NCBI GenBank assembly: GCA_030220185.1 | Contig: JASPKZ010010276.1 | Coordinates: forward strand, 915,001 to 979,000 | DNA length: 64,000 nucleotides | Reading direction: 5' to 3' | Origin: Diploptera punctata | Lineage: Eukaryota; Arthropoda; Insecta; Blattodea; Blaberidae | Shown: positions 42,931-54,126 of the stretch, in pieces | Numbering within the stretch: the first letter of the stretch is position 1 | How the letters are laid out: each line of letters begins with the position of its first letter | Notes under the pieces: model-generated | Told to the model about the DNA's origin: nothing | Databases searched by the model: none | Seen by the model: only the letters and a program-made list of their open reading frames with translations | Program-made: the position numbers and the translations under genes

Positions 42931-43440
42931 TAGCTATTGCCCGGTCTGCGCTGCTACGCTTAAATAAATAAAACTTAATGTGTTTTATGTTTAGTTGAAT
43001 AAGTAAAATGAAAAATAACTATACATTTATATCGTAATTATTTTAAGAGAGCCCGTGCTGGTTATGATTTTACCCGGTAATCTAGTTATCCCAATCTTCT
43101 TGGCATAAATGAACTGAAAGACAAAATTCGTTATTGTGAGTTATCCGTAAAAGAATGTCCGCCGTGCGCTGCTACGCTAACCGGAATCTACCTATTCCGA
43201 TCTTCGTGGCATCAATGAAAGAAAAACATGGTTATTGTGAGTTTTCCATAAAAGATAAACATTAGGTGTCACGGACTTTTTTTAGAGTTTTTTTTTATAA
43301 ATTCAATTGGGTGTATTAATTTTGTGTATCCAAAAAGCTACTTTTTTCACGTTTTTCACTGCAAAGGGTGATTTTTAAGGGTGAAAGGGTTGTGTATTAC
43401 AACTCTCTTCGGGAAACTCCAGAACAGTTTGCGCAAAAGC
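42931..43440 (+). repeat. Dispersed repeat, partner of 9530-9735
   Basis: It begins ACTAGCTATTGCCCGGTCTG, with a related start at about 43145 (CCGCCGTGCGCTGCTACGCT), so the unit is partly duplicated: TTCTTGGCAT...GAGTTATCCGTAAAAG and TTCGTGGCAT...GAGTTTTCCATAAAAG. The end has GTGTATTAATTTTGTGTATC. No coding capacity. Confidence 0.5.
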
Positions 43441-43508
43441 CCCATCACAGTTGCATGAACCGTATGACAGTGCATACTAAATGAACAAACAACATTATTA
43501 TTTTCATA

Positions 43509-43512
43509 TTAG

Positions 43513-43565
<53 letters not shown>
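43509..43565. repeat. (AAT)n tail of LINE-G
   Basis: About nineteen perfect AAT triplets, placed exactly at the 3' end of the minus-strand LINE-G. Confidence 0.95.
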
Positions 43566-43566
<1 letters not shown>

Positions 43567-45125
43567 GCTTTATTTTACCTGGCAGAGTTAAGGCCTAGGC
43601 CTTTTCTACCACTCAACCAGGTTTAAGAAAATACAAACAAAAAAAATAGTCTTAAATCTAAATTACAATACATATATATTATATATATATATATATATCA
43701 TATATAAACGATTACATGTTATGAACACAATACAATTAATATTTATAATGTATTTTGATTTACTCTAAATTTAACGAATTAAAATATATAATATATTCAA
43801 GTAATATAAAAAAACGAGGAAAAGTTAATGACAGAGTATAAATTAATTAAATAGAGAAAAAATTAATTATTAGACAACAGGTAACTGTATAAGCGTGACT
43901 TTAAGGGACCAAGTGTGCGGCAACCCCTGATATCTTGAGGAAGGAGGATTCCAGGAGGGGGCAGAGGCTATTGTGAAGGAAGTAGATTACGAGGAAGTGC
44001 TCTAGAAGAAGAATTGTTAGCAGACTGCTATCTTTTGACCCTAGTGTCGATATTGTGGTAAGAGGATAACTTCCCAAATCTGAACGCCAGGTAAGTAGGA
44101 ATGTAGGAATTCAGAAGAGTGAAAAGTAGTGAAAGAGAGTGCAATTTACGTCTGTCAGTAAGACGGAGCCAAGAGAGGTTATTAAAGTTTTCGGAAATAT
44201 GGCCATAAAGGCGGATATTGAAAATGAATCCAACGCAAGCATAATGAAACACGCTGCAGTCTCTGCGACAAGTCATATTTTAGATCATTATATATAATGT
44301 CACAATAATCGAAGTGTGGTAACACAAGATTCTGCACAAGGATTTGTTTTAACGAAACTGGGAGAAAATTCTTTAAACGTCTAAGGTAATGTAAGATGGA
44401 GAAAGTTTTTTACATATGTGTTTCACTTTATGTTTGCCAGGTTAAATTTGCGTCTAGATGTAGTCCAAGATCTATTGCTGAAGAAGAATAAGGGATAATT
44501 ATACTATTTATAGTAATGTTTGGAAGTGTAGATATGTTAAAGGTTGTAAGCTGTCTTTGTTGTCCCATTAGAATTACTGTGACTTGTCAGGATTTAGATT
44601 TAGACCAATACTTGAAGACCAGTTAAAGATGGATATGAGATCGTCATTCATTTTCCTCAAGCTGTTATAGAGAGAATGAGAAGGTGAATGTAGGTAAATT
44701 TGGAAATAACAGCATAGAGGTGATAACGGCAGTGCTTTAGTACAGTTGTTAAGTCATTGATGTAGATTGAGAAAAGAAGAGGTCCGAGAACTCTACCCGG
44801 GGGGACTCCAGCTGGCACGTTGCGCCAAGACGAAGATCTAGAGTTTAATGAAACGTATTGTTGACGACCGTGTAGGTATGAGTCGAACCAGGATACAGCG
44901 ATGTCTGACAAGTGTAGGTACTTGAGCTTTATCATAACTAAGTAATAGTCTACTGTGTCAAAAGCTTTGCTGAAGTCTAGTAAGGTTAATTGAGTCAATT
45001 GACGTCTGTCCACAGGTTCACGAATATCTTTAGTAATATTTTTTAGCAAAGCAGTGGCTGTGCTATAACCAGATCTAAAGCCGGATTGATAAGGATCCAG
45101 GAGATGAAAAGTGTATGTGGAGCTA
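43566..45125 (-). mobile_element. LINE-G: CR1/Jockey-type reverse transcriptase relic
   Basis: The minus frame reads LLDPYQSGFRSGYSTATALL, then LTLLDFSKAFDTVDY (motif A), SWFDSYLHGRQQYVSL, NVPAGVPPGRVLGPLLFSIY (motif B) and INDLTTVLKHCRYHLYAVIS. Motif C has lost the ADD (YADD becomes YAVI). Further on come DRRKLHSLSLLFTLLNSYIP and a degenerate RLWNSLP-type C-terminus near 43990-43880, then the 3' UTR ending CTGCCAGGTAAAATAAAGCT and (ATT)n. The 5' half is missing; a plus-strand S3 SINE sits at the break. It acted as the polymerase of a CR1/Jockey-group LINE and is inactive here. Confidence 0.85.
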
Positions 45126-45377
45126 GAGGAGATTCTCATGGAATTTCGGCCCATATTGGATCTGTGCCCTCCAAGCATCGTGAGAAAATTGGTTTGCTAC
45201 AATGAATAGCAGCTCTAGATTGAGAAAACCAGTTATAATGCCTGGGGAACCTCCTTGATACTAACATGGCACCTCTGTACTGGTTGAATGATCGTCCACC
45301 ACTATGACTAACACATGTGAATGTGGGGTCAGCAGCCGGTTTGAAGGCCAAGAGCCTTCTACGGCTGTCCGACAAGG

Positions 45378-45380
<3 letters not shown>
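45126..45380 (+). mobile_element. S3 SINE copy without head
   Basis: Inverse match to 1288-1540 (GAATTTCGGCCCATATTGG, GAGAAAACCAGTTATAATG, CACATGTGAATGTGGGG, AGCCGGTTTGAAGGCCAAG). It fuses to the LINE-G frame and gives a spurious N-terminus to that open frame. Confidence 0.65.

Positions 45381-45381
<1 letters not shown>

Positions 45382-45412
<31 letters not shown>
45382..45412. repeat. (TA)n microsatellite
   Basis: About fifteen TA units. Confidence 0.95.
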
Positions 45413-45415
<3 letters not shown>

Positions 45416-45999
45416 GATGTTTCAATTAAAGCATGGAAAAGGTAAACAGGGCAAAGGAGATGTTCTACTGAGCAATTTAAGGAAGGGAACCTAGGGTCCG
45501 CGTCGCCAGCTTATGGAGATATGAGAAGTTTATTTTCAAAACTTCTGTAGTCTATTTTCCTAAATTTTAAAGAAGAAAACTAAGGTCGCTATTTAGGTGT
45601 AAACAAGAGTCAGTTTGATTAAAATGTCCACTTTTACTGAAAATTTGTAATGAATGTAATGATTTAAAATATTTTCGAACCCAAATTTTCTTAGAGGAAT
45701 CTAAGAAGAATGCACATACAAAAAGCCAGGATTTGTACAAGATGTAAAAAGATGTTCGAAAATGAGCTCCTTCTATGGATGTCAACTTGTCTATCACATA
45801 TCTGTCCATCATAACTGTTTTCCCACTTATTTATAATAAATTATATACAGTTTATACTTACAATGCACTGCACTGTTTTGTTCCATGTACCTTCTTAATT
45901 GCAAAAAAGTATGTTTGAATTTACATTTACATTCTTTAGAGGTAATTTCAATTTCCATAATTGACACAAGTGAATTATTAATGTATTATGTCATATCTG
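45413..45999. other. Gene-free stretch
   Basis: Nothing recognised; short open frames lack signatures. Confidence 0.4.
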
Positions 46000-46150
46000 T
46001 GGAAAGCAACGGGAAGCTACTACACCTACAATTCCCTAGTAAAGCTGCAAATCATAGCATGAAAATGCTATGATTGCAGTGATAGACCTGCCCTCGGGCA
46101 GAATTACTATGGATGGATGGATGGATGGATGGATGGATGGATGGATGGAT
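46000..46150 (+). mobile_element. S1 SINE 3' end with expanded (GGAT)n tail
   Basis: GTGGAAAGCAACGGGAAGCT, CCCTAGTAAAGCTGCAAATC and CTCGGGCAGAATTACTATGG match the short S1 subtype (10870-10976). The terminal GGAT is expanded to about ten copies at 46110-46150. The tRNA-like head is missing. Confidence 0.8.
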
Positions 46151-46462
46151 GTCACATCTCACAACAGTTGCTAGAACTGCCGGCCACCACCCTCAATGCA
46201 AACATCGCTTCGGTGCACAAGATTCTACCGCACTTTGACAAATATAGTAATGATAGACATGTAGTTTATCTTTCACCAGGCTTAGCAGGTCAAAGGTTCT
46301 CTTCCTCAAATTGTTCAGTACAACATCCCCTATAGCCTGTTCTATTTCTGCACACTTTTACTGAAACACTCTATATATAGACTCCACTTTGATAATTTAT
46401 ATATGATCTAATAGATGTGCAATTTAAATATAAGTAATTATTATTAAAAATGGTACAAAATT

Positions 46463-46495
<33 letters not shown>

Positions 46496-46942
46496 GCTTT
46501 GTGTGCATGTGAATGTGTGTATATGGGCAGCGTATGGTGGATTTTTTGTTTATTTATCACTGGTGAGACTGGCTCGAGGCCAAGTCGGGCTCTTATAAAT
46601 TTAATATCAGGAATTTTCTGACGGTGAAGTCGGGCTGAGCATGGAACTAAATCAAGTTAACTCCCATTTGTGCGTTGACTTAAAATTTGTGAATCCCTGC
46701 TCCATGAGGTCAACAACAAACTTCTAGGAATTATATGTCGTACGTAAAGGATCTTTTTTTAAGATACATACTCTTAAATTCGTCATTTGTGTTCTGCTCA
46801 TTGGTAAACATGCGCGCTACGCCATGGAATCAAACCCTAGTTAGTTGCTATTTAGGGTCCCATACCTTCACTCCCCCTTGCCAGTACTTCTGCTAGTTCG
46901 CTACTTCTTAGTGAGGGATTATTATATATGAAATAAGATTAT
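46151..46942. other. Gene-free stretch with (TA)n at 46468-46495
   Basis: A possible weak tRNA-like head on the minus strand at about 46805-46845 (GGGTTTGATTCCATGGCG, ATGCGCGCTACGCC read on either strand) may mark another SINE, but no second copy was found. Confidence 0.35.
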
Positions 46943-47195
46943 GTCGGTCGCGGTGGACTAGTGGTTATGTTCCTTGCCTTTGGCCCCGGGGGTCGCGGGT
47001 TCAAAGTCGGCCGGGGTCGATGGATTTTTTAGGAGGTAAAAATCCAAGGAGCAAGTTCTCCGGGAGAGATTATAAGCTGAGTCCCGAGTCTGAAGATTGT
47101 CGGGCTCATAAAGGATCCTTAAGCATACATAAAGAGGCCTCTTAGCAAAATTTACCGATCTCAATGTCCTAGTAATACCTTAGTTGCCTGCTAGA
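46943..47195 (+). mobile_element. S2 SINE, unbroken copy
   Basis: TCGGTCGCGGTGGACTAGTG, GTTATGTTCCTTGCC and the B-box-like CGCGGGTTCAAAGTCGG form the tRNA-like head. The body has GGATTTTTTAGGAGGTAAAA, GAGTCCCGAGTCTGAAGATT and AAGAGGCCTCTTAGCAAAAT. It serves as reference for the split copies at 2570 and 32880. Confidence 0.75.
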
Positions 47196-47349
47196 TTTAT
47201 TATTGAGTCTGTATGCCATTCATGACATCTATGGGCATATAAGGTAATTGAATTGATTTGGTCTAGAGACTCCTGACAAGGGAGAGGCTATGGTTAAACC
47301 TTGGGCTACGCCATTATAGATTATAGACAGATGAGTTATCTTAACAGAC

Positions 47350-47925
47350 TGATTGGTAAAGTTTTATTGTGAGAGTAGGGGAAATGAAAGAGAGGCTTAT
47401 CTGATCTACGAGCGACGGCATTCTAATGAGAAACAACGAAACCATAGTACTTATCCTGCAATTAATCGTTGCCTTCGAGAAAAAAAAAATATTTCTCAGC
47501 ATGTGGGCGGTGGAAGGCGTGATTTGAAAACACTTGAATTTGAGGATGATGCGATGGAGTGATTGTCATGTACCTTCAACCAGCAAGTCCTATAGCTCAT
47601 CTATGTGGGTAAGTCACTTGTTCATTTGGAGAGTACTGGAGGAGTATAACCTACATGTTTTTACCACCTTTAGAAGGTTCAGGCATGTAGGACCACTATA
47701 TGTTGCATCTCATATGGAAATTGTACAATTTTTTTTTTTCATCTTAGTGCTAATCATACTGTCTTTCTCTGACATGTGTTATTCACAGATGAAACCTACT
47801 TTACGCGATACAGTTATTTTAACAGCAGGGATAGCCCCATCGGGTTTTACGGGAACTGGAATGCGTTTGCAATTCGATTTCACTAACAAGGTTTCTTGTA
47901 AATATCTGAGCAGTATGTCTTCTGG
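47350..47925 (+). pseudogene. DDE transposase relic (mariner-like, DUF4817-type N-terminus)
   Basis: Read across frames: FYCESRGNEREAYLIYERRH (DNA-binding N-terminus), then WRVLEEYNLHVF and FRRFRHVGPL. VLFTDETYFTR at about 47775 is the first catalytic Asp region (VLFTDEAxFTR in relatives), followed by FNSRDSP and GNWNAF. Several frameshifts and stops. The family assignment rests on the order of these motifs and is from memory. A 150-codon frame here mixes wrong-frame segments and should not be annotated as a protein. Confidence 0.55.
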
Positions 47926-48209
47926 GATGTGTAATTCCGCCAGCGCCAGCAAGGTTGGCTGTAGTCGCTTGCGTATACGTAGTTGACGGCCGGCCGGCTT
48001 GTAGTCGGGACCTGTTAGACAATATACCGCTTGTTGTGCGCAGCAATCTTTAATTCAGGGATGATAGACATCCAGCCCACTTGAGTACTGATGCGCAATT
48101 AAGCATTGAATTTAGGAGTACTGGATTGGACGAACAGATATTGTGGAATGGCCTAAGTATTTATCTGAATTATCGTTTCTTTATTTTATTTCGGGAGTAT
48201 GTCAAAAGT

Positions 48210-48998
48210 GAGGAGATACTAAAGGCCAACACGCACACACTATTGAGTAACACTAAGAAATTAGGACTGGAAGTAAATATCAATAAAACTAAATATAAGG
48301 CCACACATAGAAATTCAGTATATAATGGAAATGGACAGCTAATGACAAATGAGGGAAATTTTGAGGAAGTGGCTGAATTCAAATACCTAGGAACAATAAT
48401 CACAAATAGGAATGAGACGCACAAAGAAATTAAACATAGGCTCAATTCTGGAAATGCATGCTATTATGCATTGCAGAGACTTTTGATGTCCCAACTCCTT
48501 TCAAAAAACATTAAGCTGAAAATATATAAAACTATTATTCTGCCAGTTATATTATATGGGTGCGAAACATGAACTCTTACTTTAAGGGATGAAATGAGAT
48601 TACGAGTATTTGAGAATAAAGTTATTACGAAAAATTTTGGACCAAAGAGAGATAAACAGACAGGTGAATGGAGAAGACTACATAACAATGAACTACATGG
48701 TCTTTATAGGAAGTCAGATATAATAACAGTTAAGTCGCGTAGACTGCGATGGGCAGAACATGTTGCGCGTATGGGGAATGAAAGACGTGCATGGAAACTT
48801 CTTGTAGGAAAGCCAGAAGGAAAACGCCAGTTGGTAGACCAAGAATGAGGTGGGAGAACAACATTAACTATGATTTGAGGGAAGTAGATTATACAGGGAA
48901 TGATTGGAAAGCATTAGCTCAGGACAGGGATGTATGGAGAGCTTATGTCCGCGCGGCCATGAACCTACGGGTTGATAGTGCCAGTGAATAAGTAAGTA
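48210..48998 (+). mobile_element. LINE-A copy 4 with 14 bp target duplication
   Basis: It covers LGLEVNINKTKY, EFKYLGTIIT and KLKIYKTIILPVILYGCET, then a stop (TGA for Trp-type TGG at about 48569). It continues through LHNNELHGLYRKSD, VARMGNERRAWKLLVGKPEG and AMNLRV with a frameshift near 48830. Target duplication AGTATGTCAAAAGT at 48196-48209 and 48999-49012. It is slightly longer at the 5' side than copy 1. Tail (GTAA)n. Confidence 0.9.
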
Positions 48999-49401
48999 AG
49001 TATGTCAAAAGTACGGTTTACCAAATTCGATTTATCACCTGAAACCAGCTGATTACTCGAATCAATTATGCGTATCATGCTAGATAGAGTTAAAAGGTCG
49101 TTGCTAGAAAGGTATCTACTTCATACATATATTTTTCAGAATGTTTGTTTTGAACCAGAAGAGAATAGTAGACGGTGTTTAGTAATACCCAATGAAAAGC
49201 TTGATCTGCTTGAATGTGATTACTCAACTCAAACGGACATTAGTTGCGAGTTCTATTCCAATACGCGTCTTAAATTATATTACAAAGGAAACACAAGCAT
49301 TTTATGGAACTATTAAAAATTTTTTAATTAAATTTCATTGTAACGATTTGACAATTAAACTAAAATTAGGCAATATTTTCTGAATATACATTTAATATAT
49401 C

Positions 49402-49705
49402 CACCGCTGTGGTATCGACGTAGCGTGCTGCCTTTTCATGCAGCGGGCCCGGGTTCGATTCCCGGTCGGGACAGGCTCCTGGGTGAGCTATTTCGGGGTT
49501 TTCCCTCACCTGTAAGACAAATGTCAGAACGCTTATGGCCAACGGTCCCCGAAAATCATCGGCCACCATCATTGTCATCATCATTTCACCGGTATGGAAA
49601 GCAATGGAAAGCTACCACACCTAAATTCCCTAGTAAATCTGCAAAACATAGCATGAAAATGCTATGATTGCAGTTAAAGGCCTACCCTCGAGCAGAATTA
49701 TTAGA
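49402..49705 (+). mobile_element. S1 SINE, short subtype
   Basis: Head ATCCACCGCTGTGGTATCG, B-box-like GGGTTCGATTCCCGG, body AAGACAAATGTCAG and CACCGGTATGGAAAGC, 3' end CCCTAGTAAATCTGC and CTCGAGCAGAATTATTAG. No clear target duplication. Confidence 0.8.
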
Positions 49706-49994
49706 ATAGAAAATTTAACATTTCACATTCGGTTCACTGAATATCCTGAATAGATGTGATAATAAAATACACAGAATTCAGTCCAAAACTCTCGCATTTC
49801 ATTTGTTATTCTGGGCAGAGGGGTTTAGTAAGTTATCAGAGCAATCGAAATACTGCACGGAGTATGTATGACGTCGGATTCTGTTTTGCATTCTTCCGTT
49901 CACAACAGCCTGTTTCGTCGCGAGTATACAATACAACCTTAATTAAATCAATCAAACCATAATTGCATACTGAATATAACTGAACAAACATTGC

Positions 49995-50580
49995 CTTCTT
50001 CCTTCTAATTACACTGGTCAACATGATTTTTGCCTCATGAGTACCAATAGTTGTACTTATTGCAGTTTTTATCGTGTTTTCAAATATGTATTCGTAATTT
50101 CTCCATCGCCCACAGTTTTTTTATTTCAATTTCAATTAATGGATTTAAATAATGTTTTTAATAAACGTTTATTCGTCCATTTGTCCATTGTAAAATAAAA
50201 CCAAATGAGCTAACTCAGAAGATTTCAGCTATGGAAAAGAGATATTAAGGCAAATGGAATCCTAATTTGCTGGCCGATTATTGTTGGACCTTCAAGAGGG
50301 ATGCTCCACAGGCGAAATATAGCAGAAAATCGTAATTTCTTACTTTCTAGGTGAGTCTGAATGTTAGAATATTATGTAGTTACGAATATATAAAATAATA
50401 AAATATTAAAGTATTTGAAATTATAAATTTCCGTCTTTCGAAAACCTTGCGTGATTGAGAAAACCCGATATCACATTTGAATTCAGGAGAAGAAATACTA
50501 TCAGAATCACACATTTTCTTTCCGAGACAAAAAAAAAGTTTCTTTTTTTGTTGCTCAATGTGATCAACACTTTTGAAATT
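49995..50580 (+). mobile_element. Transposon-type repeat R8, copy 2, with C-terminal coding relic
   Basis: Inverse copy of 27440-28030. The plus frame at 50228-50333 reads SAMEKRY, stop, GKWNPNLLADYCWTFKRD, APQAKYSRKS, stop. The shared 3' flank (CTTACTTTCTAGGTGAGTC, then AACCCGATATCACATTTG) is about 250 bp long. The two copies repair each other's frameshift and stop on alignment, showing the original coding frame. Confidence 0.6.
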
Positions 50581-51009
50581 CATATTAAAGCACCGGTGAG
50601 GTTATGTAATAAGATATTAAAATGTAAACCTGTACAACAGCATCAGTACCAGTTAAAATGCAGAAGATGAAACATTGATTTTGAAAGGCCTCCATGTTGG
50701 AACTATTTAATATTTATCAGTCGCCAATTTTATATTTAACAACTTATTCCTTCTAACAGTTCAGTAGTTATTAATTCTGATACACCTGGTTTTGAAGCAC
50801 GATGCAACGCCTTCACCTGAACACCATATTGGTGTGCAGAGAACTCGGCAAAATCACAGTTGCATCCACCTTCCCTCGATGCGTTCACAACTTGATGGTA
50901 TTGTTACTAAAACTTCATGTACGCAAAATTTCTCAATAGTTTAGCTTCTAAGTTCTACAGAACCACAGTGTGCATGCACAAGGCCTCGTTAACAGATGGC
51001 TCTGCCTGA
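50581..51009. other. Gene-free stretch
   Basis: Nothing recognised. Confidence 0.4.
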
Positions 51010-51415
51010 CAAGGGAACTGTAAACTATTGAATGCCGAAACCTACCTTAAAAATTTCTTCCAGAGAAACGTTGAAATGTACTAAGGCCGTGTCAAAAAAA
51101 AAGCTGTCATTTTAACTGCACGGTACAGCATCCCCTCATTTACACTGTAGGGAAGTAATACAATACCTGAAATTGTAGATTGGATAACCCTTACTACTTG
51201 CCGTCCGCGCCGCTTCCCGCCTCACTTCACTCAGCTCTTACTCGTGCAGGGATACCGTCTTCTCCGTTCAATGGGTTGACATTGTTGGCTTCGGTTTCTG
51301 TGCCTTGCGGTAAAAAAGGCAGATATGTTTATTTACACGGCCATGGTACATCACAACCCTTCTCTGGGAGAAATTTCAAGACAGGTTCAGCGTGCAATTG
51401 TTGATAGTTCCCTTG
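51010..51415. mobile_element. Inverted-repeat element K (MITE-like), unsplit copy
   Basis: Inverted ends of about 55-60 bp: CAAGGGAACTGTAAACTATT at 51010 and the complement of CAAGGGAACTATCAACAATT ending at 51415, continuing through TTGAAATTTCTCCCAGAGAA-like sequence. The interior, TTGCCGTCCGCGCCGCTTCC, matches 14740-14760. No protein is encoded. Confidence 0.7.
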
Positions 51416-51867
51416 TGAGTAACAAGGAATGAAAAATTGGGCTATTATTTACAACATATGATGCGACATTTTTTTTTAATTCCTTCATAAACTCCTGTCT
51501 AATGTTATTCTTAGGGTTCTGTTTTTTCAGATTATTTCCCACCATTTACAATGATTTTTACATTTTTAACGATTATTTAAACCTTTTTTTATCATATTTA
51601 ACTATATACGTAGCATGAAGACGTGTTAGCCATATTGATTTTAACGAATATTCTAAGTATAAACAAAGTCTTGTTCCAGGGCAGCCAACATAGAGAATGT
51701 ACTAATTAACTGTACACATATACTTCGCAGTTTCAGAACTTACTATTTATTTTTGGGCGTTGTATTCTTTCACGGGTTAGAGTGCTTAAACTGAGTTAGC
51801 TTAGATTTTAGGTTGGTCTTTCACAGGTTAGAGTACTTAAATTACGTTAGGTTAGCTTTTAGGTTTG
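51416..51867. other. Gene-free stretch with a two-copy 52 bp repeat
   Basis: GGTTAGAGTGCTTAAACTGA at 51775 and GGTTAGAGTACTTAAATTAC at 51827 begin two imperfect tandem units containing GTTAGCTT and TTTTAGGTT. Confidence 0.5.
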
Positions 51868-52175
51868 TTAAATATGCTAGTGAAATGAGATTCATGAGAT
51901 ATACAGCAGGATATACCAAATGGGATCACAAACGCAATGATGATATCTCGAAGGAACTACGTTTAGAACCGGTTATTGAATGCATACATAGATTCCAGAA
52001 CAACTGGATGAATCATTTGCGATGAATGAGTTCAGATAGAGTTCCCAAGGCCATGCTTCGTTATTGTCCAATAGGGAAGAGATCACTGGGCCGTCCAAGG
52101 AAACGCTGGATACAAAATTCATCAGTGAGACGTAACAGGATATGGCCTAAGACTTGGGTTGGATGAAGAAGAAGA
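51868..52175 (+). mobile_element. LINE-F copy: LINE ORF2 C-terminus
   Basis: MRFMRYTAGYTKWDHKRNDD, then LEPVIECIHRFQNNWMNHLR, a TGA stop at 52023 (probably from CGA Arg), then MSSDRVPKAMLRYCPIGKRS and LGRPRKRW. It corresponds to 14036-14276 (RYLTLEF...GRPKRRW). Confidence 0.8.
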
Positions 52176-52294
52176 AATATGATGTATATGTTGGCTGCAC
52201 CCCATGATTCCGTAAGGTAAACCGCTTCGCGTAGGTTGGCGCATGAGCATGGCGTACGATTAGAACTTAGAACTTTTTTTGCGCCATATGTTTT

Positions 52295-53030
52295 AAAGAA
52301 TCCCCCAAAATTGTGAAATGATACTATTATTAAAGAAAGTTGTTAATTAAATCGTTCGATGTTGGCTGTTCTGTCACTATGTTCCGCAATAATACGATAT
52401 CTTAGAATAAAATGGAAACTCCGTAGCAGCGCTCTGAGCTGTTCTGGTATTCAGAGACAAAATAATAATTTCAGTGCAAATAAATTACCGGAAAAATGTG
52501 GAATAGATGCACCTGTTGCTACAATCATTACGTCAAGATGTAAGAAGTTTCCGAAAACTGGAAGTACTAAAAAAAAAACAATCCGGATTTATTCGTCATG
52601 TGTAAGAAACCGGTTTACATAGCACTCGATCCAATACTGTTGCCGGCACGTTGAACTGCTAAGAAACTGAATCGATTTGTTCGCTCTTATAGCAAATCCC
52701 GCTCGAATTTATTCTACCTTCTCGTCGATGAGAATCTCTAAGTGTTTTATTAAAATTTTCAGTCGCCAGAAACTTTTCATACCGTACCATAATTTCATCT
52801 CCTCCATGTTCACTCTGGTAATTTCTTTGAAATGATAGAATTCGTCTCCGCATATCACAACATGGTTTGTGCGCTGTTTTGTTTTATGTGAATGTTGCGA
52901 ACATAGTGACAGAAGAGTAAACTTCAGACAAATGAAATAATAATTAGAGTTTCCCTTTCAATAAAATTCCCATTTCATAATTTTGCATTCCTTATTAGCA
53001 GTGATTAAATTAAATTAAGGTGGTTTGAGT
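52295..53030. mobile_element. T1 element: two inverted transposase N-terminal halves
   Basis: Plus strand 52400-52620 reads VFRDKIIISVQINYRKNVE and LRQDVRSFRKLEVLKKKQSG. Minus strand 52870-52640 reads MRRRILSFQRNYQSEHGGDE and EKFLATENFNK. Both correspond to the N-terminal HTH region of the T1 element at 60482 (CRDEVNNYSAKKLPKRIG, EKFLATGSIKNK). The outer ends are inverted too: the GTCACTATGTTC-type segment occurs at about 52373 (plus) and 52901 (inverted). It looks like a head-to-head fusion of two 5' halves. The catalytic domain is missing. Confidence 0.55.
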
Positions 53031-53061
53031 GAACCAGGTGTATATAGACACTTTTTTTCAC

Positions 53062-53604
53062 TAGGCTTACTATTATGTATTACAGAGACTCTTGACGTCC
53101 CAATTCCTTTCAAAAAAGCGTTAAACTGAAAATATACAAAACTATTATTCTACCAGTTATATTATATGGATGCGAAACATGGACTCATACTTTAAGGGGA
53201 GAAAGGAGATTACGAGTATTTGAGAGTAAAGTTTTTATAAAAATGTTTGGACCAAAGAGAGATGAACAAGTGAACGGAGAAGACTACACAACAGTGAATT
53301 ACATGGTCTTTATACGAAGCCAGATATAATAAGTTAAGCCTCGTATACTGCGATAGACAGGACACGTTGCACGAATGGGGAATGAAAGACGTGCATGGAA
53401 GCTTCTTGTAGAAAAACCAGAGGGAAAACGCCCAGTTCGTAGACCAAGAATGACGTGGAAGAATAACATTAACTATGATTTGAGGGAAGTAGATAATACA
53501 GAGAATAATAGGAAAACATTAGCTCAGGTTAAGGATATATGGAGAGCTTATGTCCGCGTGGCCATGAACCTACGGGGTCCATAGTGTCAATGAGTTAGTT
53601 CATT
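53062..53604 (+). mobile_element. LINE-A copy 5
   Basis: From the region before LSKNVKLKIY through ILPVILYGCETWTHTLRGER, a small deletion near 53270 and one near 53330, then NERRAWKLLVEKPEGKRPVR and VAMNLRG. Tail GAGTTAGTT. An S6 SINE follows immediately. Confidence 0.85.
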
Positions 53605-54030
53605 TCTGTGGTTTGGGGTAATGTAGTTGCCTCGGACGATGAGGGCCCAATTTCGATCTCTGGTTGGGATAAAGTTCCCAGGGTGAGCTTTCTGAGGTTT
53701 TTAAACACCTGTAAAAAATTGGAGTAACTTCAAGGTGCGAATGTTCTCTGAATACCTTTTGGTCATCATAATCGCTTTGTTTATATGAATGTGTGGTGTA
53801 GCTTATTTTAAATGTTCGTGTTGTCTCGGAGGTGACTCTGGAATTTAGTTGATCACTCATCTGACGAGACTTTTCCACGTTGTTGTGTGATAAAAAAGCA
53901 TGTATGTTATTCAGAGTTTAAAATAATCTCTTGAGCGGCCATGGCCTTTAAAGTCCAGGAGAAATGGGTCACATGTAAACGTAGACCTACCTATAAAGAG
54001 AAAGATTAAACTTAGGGAAAAAAATAGATA
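53605..54030 (+). mobile_element. S6 SINE copy
   Basis: Head TTTCTGTGGTTTGGGGTAAT, then GGGCCCAATTTCGATCTC. Body GTAACTTCAAGGTGCGAATG, TTGATCACTCATCTGACGAG. Tail CCTACCTATAAAGAGAAAGA followed by TTAAACTTAGGG. Confidence 0.7.
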
Positions 54031-54126
54031 AAATAATTTGTGAATAAATAAATGATCCTACCATTACATTATTGTTTTAAATTTAAAGAGTTCACTTTTT
54101 TTTCTTCTAATATTTACGTTAATAAT

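Noticed and set aside
45136..45375. 79-codon open frame upstream of the LINE-G reverse transcriptase
   Set aside because: It is antisense S3 SINE sequence. The same DNA occurs at 1288-1540 without a conserved frame.
47534..47986. 150-codon open frame with a hydrophobic segment
   Set aside because: The conserved transposase motifs lie in different frames of the same stretch, so this frame is a mosaic of right and wrong readings.
51775..51870. Possible insect telomeric (TTAGG)n
   Set aside because: Only scattered GGTTAG-like words in a two-copy 52 bp repeat; not a TTAGG array.
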